Below, in pieces: positions 1 through 8,742 of a stretch of 52,756 nucleotides of DNA. Below the pieces are notes generated by a model. That model did no database searches and had not been told where the DNA came from. It saw only the letters and a program-made list of their open reading frames with translations. The stretch comes from Clostridia bacterium (lineage in GTDB: Bacteria; Bacillota; Clostridia; Oscillospirales; Acutalibacteraceae), in NCBI GenBank assembly GCA_900752115.1, contig CAADUC010000065.1, positions 1-52,756 of the forward strand, read 5' to 3'. The position numbers were made by a program, and so were the translations under genes. Positions within the stretch are counted from its first letter, which is position 1. The number at the start of each line of letters is the position of its first letter.

Positions 1-28
1 GGGGGGGCCCCCCCCCCCGCCCCGCGGC
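1..28. other. Low-complexity G/C tract at window edge
   Basis: The window opens with a run of seven G followed by a C-rich run interrupted by single G and CG steps. The tract can fold on itself but has no T-run or other sign of a terminator for the leftward gene beside it. Homopolymer G/C tracts at the end of a sequence are a common site of assembly or read error, so the exact length should not be trusted. Confidence 0.6.
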
Positions 29-85
29 CTTTGAAAAGGCCGGCGAAACTTTCATCCGGCTGCGCCGCGATCGCTCCGGCCCTGT

Positions 86-466
86 TTACTCCGTCGCCCA
101 GAGGCCGTGCAGGTTGCAGTATGCGTACGCCTTGACCACCTTGTCGCCGTCCGCCAGCGCGAACACCGCTTCCGGCTTTTCTCCCGGCAGGAGATCGGCA
201 CGCTGTACGGTCTTTTCCGTCTGCAGCACGATGCACTGAATATAGTGCGCGTCCGTCATAGGATGCTCCACGCTGCCGACCTTTACGGTTACCTTGTCGC
301 CCTCCGCGGAGACGACCGGCACGTGCTTCTCCGTCGCGGCGTCCGTCGTGTTCGCCGTCAGAAGCTGCATTTTTTCGCCGCAGCACATCAGGGGCGCGCC
401 GCCGAAATGGATCATCTCCACCAGATTCTTGCAGTGATTGCACAGATAAAACTTGAGTTCCTTCAT
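86..466 (-). CDS. Desulfoferrodoxin / superoxide reductase
   Basis: A 126-residue cytosolic protein that reduces superoxide to hydrogen peroxide without making oxygen, a standard oxidative-stress defence of anaerobes. The N-terminal desulforedoxin-like iron site is visible as Cys9, Cys12, Cys28 and Cys29 (CxxC...CC). The catalytic iron centre ligands are visible as His48, His68, His74, Cys117 and His120 (CNLH near the end). The start chosen is the ATG preceded by AAAGGAGG; the longer open frame upstream lacks a second ribosome binding site. Length and both metal sites match two-centre desulfoferrodoxins (family knowledge). The gene stands alone; no rubredoxin or rubrerythrin gene is beside it in the window. 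Function is secure from the metal ligands. Confidence 0.95.
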   Translation of the reverse strand: MKELKFYLCNHCKNLVEMIHFGGAPLMCCGEKMQLLTANTTDAATEKHVPVVSAEGDKVTVKVGSVEHPMTDAHYIQCIVLQTEKTVQRADLLPGEKPEAVFALADGDKVVKAYAYCNLHGLWATE

Positions 467-624
467 GAGAAAAGTTCCTCCTTTCTTTCTGCCGCAGGAC
501 GCGGCGATCCGCGGGTTGTCCGCCCTTTCATTGTAGCATTGCGCGGGGCGACGCACAAGGGGATTTTTGGAAATACGCGGCGAACGTCATTTCTCACGTT
601 TTTGTAACATTTCAGGCCGTTCGA

Positions 625-653
625 TTGCATCCACCCGGAAAGCGTGATAAAAT
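625..653 (+). promoter_or_regulatory. Sigma-A promoter for the oligopeptide-binding lipoprotein leader
   Basis: TTGCAT at 625-630, a 17-bp spacer, and TAAAAT at 648-653. Transcription would begin near 660, giving an unusually long untranslated leader of about 330 nt before the ATG at 992. No other gene starts in between. Confidence 0.6.
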
Positions 654-991
654 GAGGGCAGGCTGCTCCTCCCGGTGTGGGGGAAGCGCTTTTGCTTGTC
701 AAAAAAAGTTTTCTGCTGCCGGAAAGCTGCATGAAACAGGAGCTGCGAGGAAACAGGGCTGAAAGGAAACAGGCCGGAACAAGACGTTTTGTCTGTTTTT
801 GCGTCCTCCGGCTGAGGACGAAGGATGCGCCCGAAGGAGCCGTTTGCCGTGCTGCGCACCGGAAACCGTCGTTTCAGCAGCGATGCAGGCGAACGAAATT
901 TTCACGGCTGCCCTTTGGCAGCTTTTTGATAGTTTACAGGCGCGTACCGCGCCGTTCCCAACAAAAACCGGTGACGAAGGGAGGAACGCCC
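654..991 (+). other. Long 5' leader, no gene, contains an internal short terminator-like hairpin
   Basis: No supported gene lies here. Visible structures are a GTCCTC/GAGGAC hairpin around 801-818, an AGAC/GTCT hairpin followed by a GTTTTTG stretch around 785-805, and the hairpin at 907-927 listed separately. The open frame that runs through the leader into the lipoprotein has no ribosome binding site and no protein character. The leader matches no riboswitch class that I recognise. It could be an attenuator, or a small RNA made from the 625 promoter. Confidence 0.4.
907..927 (+). terminator. Intrinsic terminator or attenuator inside the leader
   Basis: GCTGCC (907-912), a four-base loop, GGCAGC (917-922) and five T (923-927). 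It lies 65 bp upstream of the lipoprotein start codon and downstream of the 625 promoter, so it would stop transcription before the gene unless an alternative fold prevents it. The stem is only six pairs, so efficiency is uncertain. Confidence 0.5.
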
Positions 992-2614
992 ATGAAGGCC
1001 AGACAGGCAGCGGCGCTGCTGCTGTGTTTGATTACGCTGCTGTCGTTGATCGGGACAGGCTGCGAGGAAAAGGCGGATACGGGGACGGGAAAAAGCTTTA
1101 CCTGGCATCTCGCGAGTGAGCCGAAGACGCTTGACCCGCAGATTGCGACGGGGGAGAATGCCGCCATCGTGATCGGCGCGCTGTATGAGGGCCTTGCCCG
1201 CTTGGATGAAAATGGGGATGCTGTGCCCGGCGCGGCGGAGAGCTGGGAAAACAGCGCCGATTATAAAACATATACATTTTATCTGCGCGAGGACGCGCTC
1301 TGGTCGGACGGGGAAACGCCGGTGACGGCGGAGGATTTTGTCTATGCCTTCCGGCGCGCTCTCGATCCAGCTACCGGATCCACCTCCTGCTCGCCGATGC
1401 TCTGCCTCAAGAATGCCGCCGAAGTCCAGAGCGGCGCGCTGGCTCCCGAAGAGCTTGGGGTGCGTGCGGAGGGAGAGTATACCCTTGTGGTCGAGCTGGC
1501 TTACCCGGTGCGGAATTTTCCCGTGCTGACGGCTCTGCCTGTTTTTATGCCGTGCAATCAGGAGTTTTTTGAGGGGACCGCGGGCCGCTACGGCCTGGAT
1601 CGCTCGTGCATTCTGAGCAACGGCCCGTTTATTATTGACGGCGTTTACGGCTGGGACGCAGGCAGGCATATCAATCTGGCCGCCTCCTCGCGTTATTGGG
1701 GGACGGTGGCCCCCTCGAGCGTCAAGCTTCCGATCGGCTCGGCGGAGCTCGCCATCGAGGACGAGGTGATCGCCGTCTCCAACGGGGATGTGGACGCCAT
1801 CGCCCTGACGGAGAGTCAGGCTTCCCGCGCAGAGAGCCGCGGCTGTACCATCACCTCGTTTGAGGATACCGTCTGGGGCTTCTGCTTTAATCTGACAAGT
1901 GACGCCTCGCCTGAGCTGCAGAACGAGAAGGTGCGCACCGCCTTCCTCTGCGCGGTGGACTGGGCCGCGCTCCGGGCGTCGCTCCCGCAGGGGGAGGCCG
2001 CGGAGGGCGTGATTCCTCCGGCCGTCTCGATTGAGGGAGAGAATTACCGTGAGAAGGCCGCGGACGTTGCGATTCCGGCCCAGCTTGAGGATGCGGCGGC
2101 TCTTATGCAGGAGGGTCTTGCGGAGGTCGGAGCGGAATCTCCGCCCGCGCTGACGATCCTGTGTCCGGATGACCCGGAGCTTACCGCTCTTGTCAATGAG
2201 ATTCTGGTGGTGTGGAACAATACCTTCGGCCAGTATTTCAATATGGCTCCGCTTTCGGAGAGCGAGCTCGCCTCGCGCCTGGCCGCGGGCAGTTTTTCCG
2301 CCGCCGTCTGTCCCTTCACGCCGGAGAGCGACGATCCCGCCGCCGTTTTGTCCCTGTTCTCCACAGGAGACAGCGGAAATGTGAGCGGTTTCTCGGACGC
2401 TTCCTATGACGCCCTGGTCGAGCAGGTGCGCCATACCAGCGGCACGGAAAAGCTTACCGCCTGCGAGTCCGCCGAGCAGATGCTCGTGGATCGCGCCGTT
2501 TTCCTGCCGATTTCCTTCGGCAGCCATTATTTTGCGAGCGCTCCCGGCGTTTCCGGCATTATTTTCCGCCCCTACGGCGGAGGCGTTGATTTTATCGGCG
2601 CGCTGAAAAAGTAA
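992..2614 (+). CDS. Peptide ABC transporter substrate-binding lipoprotein (OppA/SBP_bac_5 family)
   Basis: A 540-residue extracytoplasmic solute-binding protein of the oligopeptide/dipeptide family. The N-terminus has a lysine/arginine start, a hydrophobic stretch and a Cys in the order LIGTGC, an imperfect lipobox, so it is probably lipid-anchored. The mature region carries the family opening (WHLASEPKTLDPQ) and the conserved block with ALYEGLARLDENG, followed by the EDFVYAFRRALDP segment typical of OppA homologues. The ATG at 992 is chosen because GGGAGG precedes it; a longer in-frame ORF upstream lacks a ribosome binding site and a signal sequence. No permease or ATPase genes are adjacent, so it is an orphan binding protein that must share a transporter encoded elsewhere. 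Ligand cannot be told from sequence. Confidence 0.9.
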   Translation: MKARQAAALLLCLITLLSLIGTGCEEKADTGTGKSFTWHLASEPKTLDPQIATGENAAIVIGALYEGLARLDENGDAVPGAAESWENSADYKTYTFYLREDALWSDGETPVTAEDFVYAFRRALDPATGSTSCSPMLCLKNAAEVQSGALAPEELGVRAEGEYTLVVELAYPVRNFPVLTALPVFMPCNQEFFEGTAGRYGLDRSCILSNGPFIIDGVYGWDAGRHINLAASSRYWGTVAPSSVKLPIGSAELAIEDEVIAVSNGDVDAIALTESQASRAESRGCTITSFEDTVWGFCFNLTSDASPELQNEKVRTAFLCAVDWAALRASLPQGEAAEGVIPPAVSIEGENYREKAADVAIPAQLEDAAALMQEGLAEVGAESPPALTILCPDDPELTALVNEILVVWNNTFGQYFNMAPLSESELASRLAAGSFSAAVCPFTPESDDPAAVLSLFSTGDSGNVSGFSDASYDALVEQVRHTSGTEKLTACESAEQMLVDRAVFLPISFGSHYFASAPGVSGIIFRPYGGGVDFIGALKK

Positions 2615-2815
2615 CAGACCGTTTTCCGCTGTTTCTTCCACCGGAAGATCCGGCGGTGCACGACGCGCCTTTCCCACCGGATCGGCGCGCCGCTTTTCTA
2701 TGGAAGTCTCTGACGAGCGGCCCTGTGGGGCAGCATCTGCTGTGCGCCGCAGCATCCGCGTCCCTGCATCAAAGAACCCCGCGGCGTTTGCTTGCCGTGG
2801 AAAAAGGAGGAGCTT

Positions 2816-4432
2816 ATGAACAATATGACCGTCGCCGCTTACACCTCCGGCAGCCCCCTGCCGGACGCGCACAGCCTCCACCTTGCCCTGCGCGGGGAGG
2901 ACGGCGTTTTTGAACCGCTCAACTATGGGATCGGCGTTCTCTTTGCCGAGGCCGACTTCTCAAGCGGCAAACCGGCGGGGGAGACGATTGTCCTGGACCA
3001 GCCTGTCCTGACCCGCCTCGAAAACGGCAGAATCGCCGTCACCGCTCTGCTTTCCTCCGTGGACGGCGAGCCGCGCGGGACGGCCTCGTGGGAGACGGAG
3101 GACCTCGTCCATTTTACCCGGCTGCCGGAGCCGCTTGTCCACAGCGCTCCGTCCGGGTCAGCGGAGATCGGCGGGGAGAGCGTCGCGGCCAGCCTGCTCG
3201 ATCTGACGGAGCAGGAGGCGGACTACCTGCGCCGCAAGCTCGGCGAGGTCAAAAACATCTCCGCTGATCCGATCGAAATTACCCTCACCGCCGGGGAGGA
3301 GCTGCGGCTGCCGCCGCTCACGGCGCGGTATTCGGACGGTTCCGCGGAGGAGATCCCCGTCGAGTGGGACGCCGCTTCGCTTGCCGCCGTGGATACGGGC
3401 CGCCCGGGCGAGTATGCCGTGACGGGGCGCGCCGTCGTGAAGGAGTACCGCACCCCGATCCTGTGGGGCATCGCCGACCCGATGGTGCTGCGTTATGAGG
3501 GCTTTTACAATTTCTATTTCCTCGTCGGTACGAACGAGTACACCGAAGGCCGCGACCTGTGGATCCGCCATTCCGACACGATCGAAGGGCTGACCGGCGC
3601 GGAGGGCGTGTGCATTTTCCACGCGACGGAGTCGGGCGACCACAGCGGCTGCAACTGGGCGCCGGAGCTGCACGTTATCGGCGGAAAGCTGTGCTGTCTG
3701 TTTGCCTCGAGCACCAACGGCGAGTGGAACCACGTCCAGTCCCGGATCATGGTCTGCGAGCACAACCCGACGGTGCCGGAGCAGTGGTCGGAGCCGGTGC
3801 GTGTCACCCGTGCCGACGGCTCGCCGCTCATCGAGAACGGCATCACGCTGGATATGACGTATTTTGAGGCGAACGGGAAGAGCTATTACTGCTGGGCGCA
3901 GCGCACGATCGATGAGCGCGGCACGGACAGCTCGGATCTGATGATCGCCCCGGTGGATCCGGCCCATCCGGAGCGCCTTGCCGGGGAGCCCGTCCTTCTC
4001 TGCCGTCCGAAGTATGCGTGGGACCGCCAGCACACGGAGGTCGACGAGGGGCCGCACGTCCTGAAGCATGACGGGAAGCTGTACCTGAGCTATTCCGGCG
4101 ACAGCGTGAGCGATTACTACTGTCTCGGCTGGCTGATCGCCGATGAGGACGCGGAGCTGCTCGATCCGGCCTCGTGGGAGCGCACCGGCTATCCGGTGCT
4201 CGCGCGCGAGCACACCGTGTCGGAGCGAGGCCCCGGCCACAACTCCTTCACGAAGGACGAGTACGGCCGCGACGTGATCATCTACCACGCAAAGCCGGAC
4301 GGCGGCATGCGCAGCTTCTTCGCCCGCACGATCCACTACGGCTTTGACGGAACCCCGCTTCTCACCCTCACCCCGGAGCGCTGGCTGCTGCCGGAGCTGC
4401 GCACGGTGACGGCGAAGGTGACGGTGCGGTGA
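2816..4432 (+). CDS. GH43-like glycoside hydrolase with an inserted Ig-like domain
   Basis: A 538-residue protein without signal peptide, hence probably cytosolic. It has an N-terminal extension (1-150), a bacterial Ig-like (Big_4-type) stretch at about 155-205 (RYSDGSAEEIPVEW), then a five-bladed propeller typical of clan GH-F/GH43. The expected catalytic landmarks are visible: ADP with Asp221 as likely general base, NWAPE at 280-284, EVDEGPHVL near 410 with the likely general acid Glu, and a GPGHNSF loop. GH43 members mostly remove arabinose or xylose from plant polysaccharide fragments; the substrate is not predictable here. The start has AAAGGAGG five bases upstream. A strong bidirectional terminator follows. 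The Ig-like insertion before the propeller in a cytosolic enzyme is unusual. Confidence 0.8.
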   Translation: MNNMTVAAYTSGSPLPDAHSLHLALRGEDGVFEPLNYGIGVLFAEADFSSGKPAGETIVLDQPVLTRLENGRIAVTALLSSVDGEPRGTASWETEDLVHFTRLPEPLVHSAPSGSAEIGGESVAASLLDLTEQEADYLRRKLGEVKNISADPIEITLTAGEELRLPPLTARYSDGSAEEIPVEWDAASLAAVDTGRPGEYAVTGRAVVKEYRTPILWGIADPMVLRYEGFYNFYFLVGTNEYTEGRDLWIRHSDTIEGLTGAEGVCIFHATESGDHSGCNWAPELHVIGGKLCCLFASSTNGEWNHVQSRIMVCEHNPTVPEQWSEPVRVTRADGSPLIENGITLDMTYFEANGKSYYCWAQRTIDERGTDSSDLMIAPVDPAHPERLAGEPVLLCRPKYAWDRQHTEVDEGPHVLKHDGKLYLSYSGDSVSDYYCLGWLIADEDAELLDPASWERTGYPVLAREHTVSERGPGHNSFTKDEYGRDVIIYHAKPDGGMRSFFARTIHYGFDGTPLLTLTPERWLLPELRTVTAKVTVR

Positions 4433-4626
4433 GCCGAACCGAGGGAGGCGGCGGGAATGTCCGTTTGCCCTCTGCTGCCGGGAGCGTGGGATCGATTCCT
4501 GCGCCGCCTGTCCGGAATATCCCTGCCCGCAGCTCGCGGCATATCAGGAGAAGTATGTCAACCGGTGCAATCAGGCAGAGCCCTGGGAGCTTTGAAGCTT
4601 TTTCCAATCAAGATAAAAACGGCAAA

Positions 4627-4664
4627 AACGCCGCCGCGCGCTGTGTACAGCACGCGGCGGCGTT
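4627..4664. terminator. Bidirectional intrinsic terminator
   Basis: A long inverted repeat (AACGCCGCCGCG ... CGCGGCGGCGTT with an inner GCTGT/ACAGC stem) lies between the convergent glycosidase and thrS genes. The leftward side continues as GTTTTTGCC and the rightward side as GTTCTTTAT, so it serves both genes and is better for thrS. Confidence 0.9.
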
Positions 4665-4699
4665 CTTTATGGGAAACAAATCTCTGAATCGGCCCGGCC

Positions 4700-6610
4700 T
4701 CAATCCATGGCGCGGGATTTATCCTGCTCGACAGCCTTCGCGGCAAACTCCGCGACAGCCATCGCGCCCAGGTCGCCGTCCTTGCGGCCGCGGACGGAAA
4801 CCGTGCCGGTCTCCGCCTCCTTGTCGCCGACGACAAGCATATACGGGGTCTTCTGCAGCTGCGCATCACGGATCTTGTAGCCGATCTTCTCGTTGCGCAG
4901 ATCCGCCTCCACGCGCAGGCCGGCGGCCTCGAGCTCGGCGGCAACCTTTTCGGCATACTCGTGGTGACGCTCGGAGATCGGCAGGACCTTGACCTGCACA
5001 GGGGAGAGCCACAGCGGGAACGCGCCGGCAAAGTGCTCGGTGAGAATGCCGATAAAGCGCTCGATGCTGCCGAACACGACGCGGTGAATCATGATCGGTC
5101 GGTGCTTCGCGCCGTCCTCGCCGGTGTATTCAAGCTCAAAGCGCTCGGGCAGCTGGAAGTCGAGCTGGATGGTGCCGCACTGCCAGGTGCGTCCGAGGCA
5201 GTCGGTGAGGTGGAAGTCGAGCTTCGGGCCGTAGAACGCGCCGTCGCCCTCGTTGACCTCGTAGTCATAGCCAAGCTCGGTGATGGCCGCGCGCAGCGCC
5301 TCGGTCGCGTTGTCCCAGTCCTCCTGCGCGCCCATGTGGTCCTCGGGCATCGTGGAGAGCTCAATGTGATACTGGAAGCCGAAGGTCTTGTAAACGGAAT
5401 CGATCAGGTTGACAACGCCCTTGATCTCGTCCTTGATCTGGGAGGGCATCATGAAGATGTGCGCGTCGTCCTGGGTGAAGCAGCGCACGCGCATCAGGCC
5501 GTGCAGCGCGCCGGAGAGCTCATGGCGGTGAACCAGTCCCAGCTCGCCCATGCGCAGCGGCAGGTCGCGGTAGGAGTGGAGCTTCGTCTTGTACACGAGC
5601 ATGCCGCCGGGGCAGTTCATGGGCTTAATCGCGAAGTCCTGCTCGTCGATGACGGTGGTGTACATGTTCTGCTTGTAGTGATCCCAGTGGCCGCTGCGCT
5701 CCCAGAGAGAGCGGTTGAGGATCATCGGGGTCGAGATTTCGAGGTAGCCCGCCTTGCGGTGGATCTCACGCCAGTAATCGATGAGCAGGTTTTTGAGCAC
5801 CATGCCCTTCGGCAGGAAGAACGGGAAGCCCGGGCCCTCGTCCATGATGGTGAAGAGCTCAAGGTCGCGGCCGAGCTTGCGGTGGTCGCGCTTCTTGGCT
5901 TCCTCCAGCATCGTGACGTAGGCGTCGAGGTCGGCGGCCTTCGGGAAGGAAATGCCGTACACGCGCTGGAGCATCTTGTTGTTCGCGTCGGCGCGCCAGT
6001 AAGCGCCGGTGCAGTTCGTGAGCTTCACGGCTTTGACGTGGCCGGTGCTCATCAGATGCGGGCCGGCGCACAGGTCGATATATTCGCCCTGCTGGTAGAA
6101 GCTGATCTTCTCCCCCTTGCCGGAGTGCTCGGCGATGAGCTCGAGCTTGTAGTCCTGCTTCTTTTCCTCCATGAGCTTCACAGCGTCCTCGGGAGAGAGC
6201 TCAAAGCGCTCGAGCGGCAGGTCCTCCTTGATGATCTTCTTCATCTCGGCCTCGATCTTCACGAGATCGTCCGGGGTGAGCGTCTGCTCAAGGTCGACGT
6301 CATAGTAGAAGCCGTTTTCAATGGCCGGGCCGATGGCGAATTTCGCGCCGGGATACAGTCTTCCGATAGCCTGGGCCATGATGTGGGCGGTGGTGTGCCA
6401 GTAGGCGTGCTTGCCTTCGGCGGAGTCGAAGGTCAGAATTTCGAGGGTGCAGTCCTTTGTCAGAGGCGTGCGCAGATCCGCGGCCTCCCCGTCAATTTTG
6501 CAGGCACAGGCGGCCTTGTACAGGCCCGCGCCGATGGATTTGGCGATTTCGGCGGCGGTGATCCCTGCCTCGAACTCCTTTGCGTCGCCCTTCAGCATTA
6601 CTTGAATCAT
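4700..6610 (-). CDS. thrS: Threonine--tRNA ligase
   Basis: A 636-residue class II aminoacyl-tRNA synthetase that charges tRNA-Thr with threonine. Domains in order: TGS (1-62), the second additional/editing domain with the HTTAHIMAQAI motif (about 72-83), class II catalytic core, and anticodon-binding domain from about 535. The zinc ligands expected for ThrRS are visible as the Cys in MNCPGG (near 330), the His in HRHELSGALHG (near 380) and the His of MIHRVVFGSIERF (near 507). Motif 2 (RVRCFTQDDAH) and motif 3 (FGSIERFIGIL) are intact, as is the C-terminal RNEKIGYKIRDAQ signature. Length matches the bacterial enzyme. Expression is controlled by the T-box leader upstream, so uncharged tRNA-Thr raises transcription. 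Confidence 0.98.
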   Translation of the reverse strand: MIQVMLKGDAKEFEAGITAAEIAKSIGAGLYKAACACKIDGEAADLRTPLTKDCTLEILTFDSAEGKHAYWHTTAHIMAQAIGRLYPGAKFAIGPAIENGFYYDVDLEQTLTPDDLVKIEAEMKKIIKEDLPLERFELSPEDAVKLMEEKKQDYKLELIAEHSGKGEKISFYQQGEYIDLCAGPHLMSTGHVKAVKLTNCTGAYWRADANNKMLQRVYGISFPKAADLDAYVTMLEEAKKRDHRKLGRDLELFTIMDEGPGFPFFLPKGMVLKNLLIDYWREIHRKAGYLEISTPMILNRSLWERSGHWDHYKQNMYTTVIDEQDFAIKPMNCPGGMLVYKTKLHSYRDLPLRMGELGLVHRHELSGALHGLMRVRCFTQDDAHIFMMPSQIKDEIKGVVNLIDSVYKTFGFQYHIELSTMPEDHMGAQEDWDNATEALRAAITELGYDYEVNEGDGAFYGPKLDFHLTDCLGRTWQCGTIQLDFQLPERFELEYTGEDGAKHRPIMIHRVVFGSIERFIGILTEHFAGAFPLWLSPVQVKVLPISERHHEYAEKVAAELEAAGLRVEADLRNEKIGYKIRDAQLQKTPYMLVVGDKEAETGTVSVRGRKDGDLGAMAVAEFAAKAVEQDKSRAMD

Positions 6611-6732
6611 GCGTGACAGTCCCCTTTCATAAAATTTTGAAATATAAGATGAAAAACAGCGTCCGGGCCGCGTGCGGCGGGGCTCCCCGCGGGGGAGCGA
6701 CCCCTTGTCCGCGGAGAAGAGCTGTTTTCAGG

Positions 6733-6774
6733 ACAAACAAAAAGCCTTGCCCCTCCTGGTAAGGGGCAAGGCTT
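6733..6774 (-). terminator. T-box regulated terminator
   Basis: A 12-bp GC-rich stem (6742-6753 with 6763-6774) is followed in the leftward direction by TTTTTGTTTG. It lies about 130 nt upstream of the thrS start and immediately after the T-box motif, which supplies the competing antiterminator strand. Confidence 0.9.
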
Positions 6775-7009
6775 GGCTTGCGGTTCCACCCTATTTTCCG
6801 AATTGCTAAACAGGGAAAACCATGTATAACAAAACTCTCTCATAGCTGCCCGTAACGTGGGCAAAGCGTCGCGCCTTATTTCGGCGCGCACTCAAAGGCG
6901 GTATTTCAGATTCGTCCGTTCTCCGTGCTTCCAGCCCATGGCACAGAGTCTCTGAAACGAACAGGTGAGTCGGAAACTCCTTCTCAACGCTTTGGACTAT
7001 TTTGCTGTT
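6733..7009 (-). promoter_or_regulatory. Threonine T-box riboswitch of thrS
   Basis: Read leftward, the leader contains the invariant T-box sequence AGGGTGGAACCGC (6792 to 6780). It is followed directly by a strong intrinsic terminator (AAGCCTTGCCCC/GGGGCAAGGCTT, 6742-6774, then CTTTTTG). Stem I is closed by AAAGCG/CGCTTT, and an inner stem pairs TTTCAGA with TCTGAAA. Just 3' of it lies ACC (6902 to 6900), a threonine codon in the place expected of the specifier. In this class, uncharged tRNA pairs with the specifier and the T-box bulge and disrupts the terminator. The specifier position is read by eye and is the least certain part. Confidence 0.93.
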
Positions 7010-7015
7010 AGTATC

Positions 7016-7044
7016 ATACTAGCATTGGCCCCCCTGTTTGTCAA
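7016..7044 (-). promoter_or_regulatory. Promoter of the thrS T-box leader
   Basis: On the minus strand: TTGACA (7044 to 7039), a 17-bp spacer, TAGTAT (7021 to 7016), with a TGC just upstream of the -10. Transcription would start near 7009, giving a leader of about 400 nt to thrS. Confidence 0.85.
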
Positions 7045-7187
7045 GAGGGAAAACCGAATTTTTCTTTGATTTTCCATAGAATTATACAGTCTGTAATAGC
7101 CGCAGGGCGAATCTGGAAGGAATTTGCGGAAAATTTACAGGGAATCCGGCGGAGGTTCACTTCCTTCTGGTAAAACAGGAGAAAACG

Positions 7188-7196
7188 TGTTATGAT
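7188..7196 (+). promoter_or_regulatory. Extended -10 promoter element before the AI-2E-type permease
   Basis: TG-T-TATGAT at 7188-7196; no convincing -35 hexamer lies 17 bp upstream. The region from here to the gene start at 7376 holds no other gene; a longer in-frame ORF reading through it has no ribosome binding site and low-complexity content. Confidence 0.45.
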
Positions 7197-7375
7197 ACCC
7201 TCAGACAGCAAGAACGCGCATGCAGCGCCGGGTTTCGCATCCGGCGCCGCGGCCGTTGTCCGCCCGGGGGGAGACGGGCGCGGAGGAGAGGCCGTACCGC
7301 CGTCCGGACGAGGAGGACCCGCGCCGGAACGGGAGCGCAGGGCCGGATGGATACGGCTCCAAGGAGGTTGAAGGG

Positions 7376-8737
7376 TTGAATTTGTCAAAAGCAAACATGA
7401 AAAAGCTGTTTCTGCTGGTGGCGGGCGGCGTTGTTCTGAACGCGCTGCTGCAGCATCTCGATTTGGTGGGCTATTTTCTGTATGTGGTGCTGGGGATGAT
7501 AGCGCCGTTTCTTGCGGGATCGGCCATTGCCTTTATCATCAATGTGCCCATGCGGCAGATTGAAATGCGCTTGTTTCCGGAGCTTCCGGAGGGCAGGAAA
7601 CCCGGCCGCCTGCGCCGCGCCAAACGTCCCATCAGCTTTATTGTGACGCTGGTGCTTCTGGGCGGGCTTCTGGCCGTCATTTTCTTCCTGATCCTTCCGG
7701 AGATTGGCAGGACGCTGCAGAGCTTTGTGGATCGGATTCCCGCCTTTGCACAGCAGACGCAGGAATGGGCCGAGACCATGATGGCGCAGTATCCTGAAAT
7801 TGTGGACGAAATCAGCCGCATTTCCATCAATTGGGAGCAGATTATGCAGGGGCTGATGGATTTTGCCCAGAACAGCATGAGCGGGGTGCTCAATTCCACG
7901 CTGGATATTGCTTCCTCCATTATCGGGGGCATGGTGGGGTCCGTCGTGGCCGTGGTTTTTGCGGCCTATGTCCTGCTGCAGAAGGAGCGTCTCGGCCGGC
8001 AGTTCCGACAGCTGCTCTATGCCTTCCTGCCGGAGAAGCACGCCGATCGTATCGTGGAGGTCGGTACCCTGTCGTTCCGCACCTTCTCGGGTTTTCTGTC
8101 GGGTCAGTGCCTGGAGGCAGTGATCCTCGGCTGCATGTTTTTCCTGACCATGAGCATTTTGCGTTTCCCGTATGCGCTGACGATCAGCGTCCTCATTACC
8201 GTCACGGCGCTGATTCCGATTTTCGGCGCTTTCATCGGCTGCATCATCGGTGCGTTTTTGATTCTCACGGTGGAGCCGATGCAGGCTCTCTGGTTTATCG
8301 TGCTTTTCCTCATTCTGCAGCAGGTGGAGGGGAATCTGATCTATCCGCACGTGGTGGGAAACTCCGTGGGGCTGCCGTCGCTGTGGGTTCTGGCTGCCGT
8401 CACCATCGGCGGCAGTGTGATGGGAATTGTGGGCATGCTGATTTTTATTCCGCTGTGCTCCGTAGCCTATACGATTCTCCGCCACCATGTTCTGATCCGC
8501 CTTCGCGAGAGGAACATCCCGAAGGAAAAGATTCTGTTCCCAAGAAAGCTGTCGGACGTTACCTTTATCCGGCACGGAAAGTCTCCTGTGGTGGATATCC
8601 CTTCGGAGGACGAAGCGGTCTGGGAGTGCGATCCGGACAATCCGGCGGGAGGCGATCCCGCGCAGACGGAGCGGGGAGAGACGGAGCAGGAAGAGACAGC
8701 GGGCGGAGAGCAGTCTTCCGGCGAGGAGAAGCCGTAA
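7376..8737 (+). CDS. AI-2E family transporter (PerM/YtvI-like permease)
   Basis: A 453-residue polytopic inner-membrane protein. Hydrophobic segments occur near the N-terminus (FLLVAGGVVLNALL; GMIAPFLAGSAIAFIINVPM), around 90-115, around 185-210, and in a dense C-terminal set (MFFLTMSILRFPYALTISVLI through IPLCSVAYTIL). The long soluble loop after TM3 and the PIFGAFIGCIIGAF segment are typical of the AI-2E/PerM family, whose members export small molecules or Na+ (the autoinducer role is established for few). The TTG start at 7376 is chosen because AAGGAGG precedes it by eight bases; an ATG at 7397 is the alternative. The C-terminal tail is acidic (Glu/Asp-rich). A hairpin repeat follows the stop codon directly. 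Confidence 0.88.
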   Translation: MNLSKANMKKLFLLVAGGVVLNALLQHLDLVGYFLYVVLGMIAPFLAGSAIAFIINVPMRQIEMRLFPELPEGRKPGRLRRAKRPISFIVTLVLLGGLLAVIFFLILPEIGRTLQSFVDRIPAFAQQTQEWAETMMAQYPEIVDEISRISINWEQIMQGLMDFAQNSMSGVLNSTLDIASSIIGGMVGSVVAVVFAAYVLLQKERLGRQFRQLLYAFLPEKHADRIVEVGTLSFRTFSGFLSGQCLEAVILGCMFFLTMSILRFPYALTISVLITVTALIPIFGAFIGCIIGAFLILTVEPMQALWFIVLFLILQQVEGNLIYPHVVGNSVGLPSLWVLAAVTIGGSVMGIVGMLIFIPLCSVAYTILRHHVLIRLRERNIPKEKILFPRKLSDVTFIRHGKSPVVDIPSEDEAVWECDPDNPAGGDPAQTERGETEQEETAGGEQSSGEEKP

Positions 8738-8742
8738 AAAAA

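Noticed and set aside
654..927. 6S, SRP, RNase P or tmRNA in the leader before the oligopeptide-binding lipoprotein
   Set aside because: None of the conserved cores of these RNAs could be found by eye in either strand.
902..2881. Long minus-strand open frame of about 660 codons opposite the oligopeptide-binding lipoprotein
   Set aside because: It is antisense to a well-supported gene in GC-rich DNA, has a low-complexity Arg/Ala/Gly-rich translation and no ribosome binding site; it is a codon-bias shadow.
4457..4687. Small ORF after the GH43-like gene with a ribosome-binding-site-like GAGGGAGG
   Set aside because: It runs through the strong bidirectional terminator and has no protein character.
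4961..6616. Plus-strand 551-codon frame opposite thrS
   Set aside because: Val/Leu/Ala/Glu-rich shadow of thrS; no start signal.
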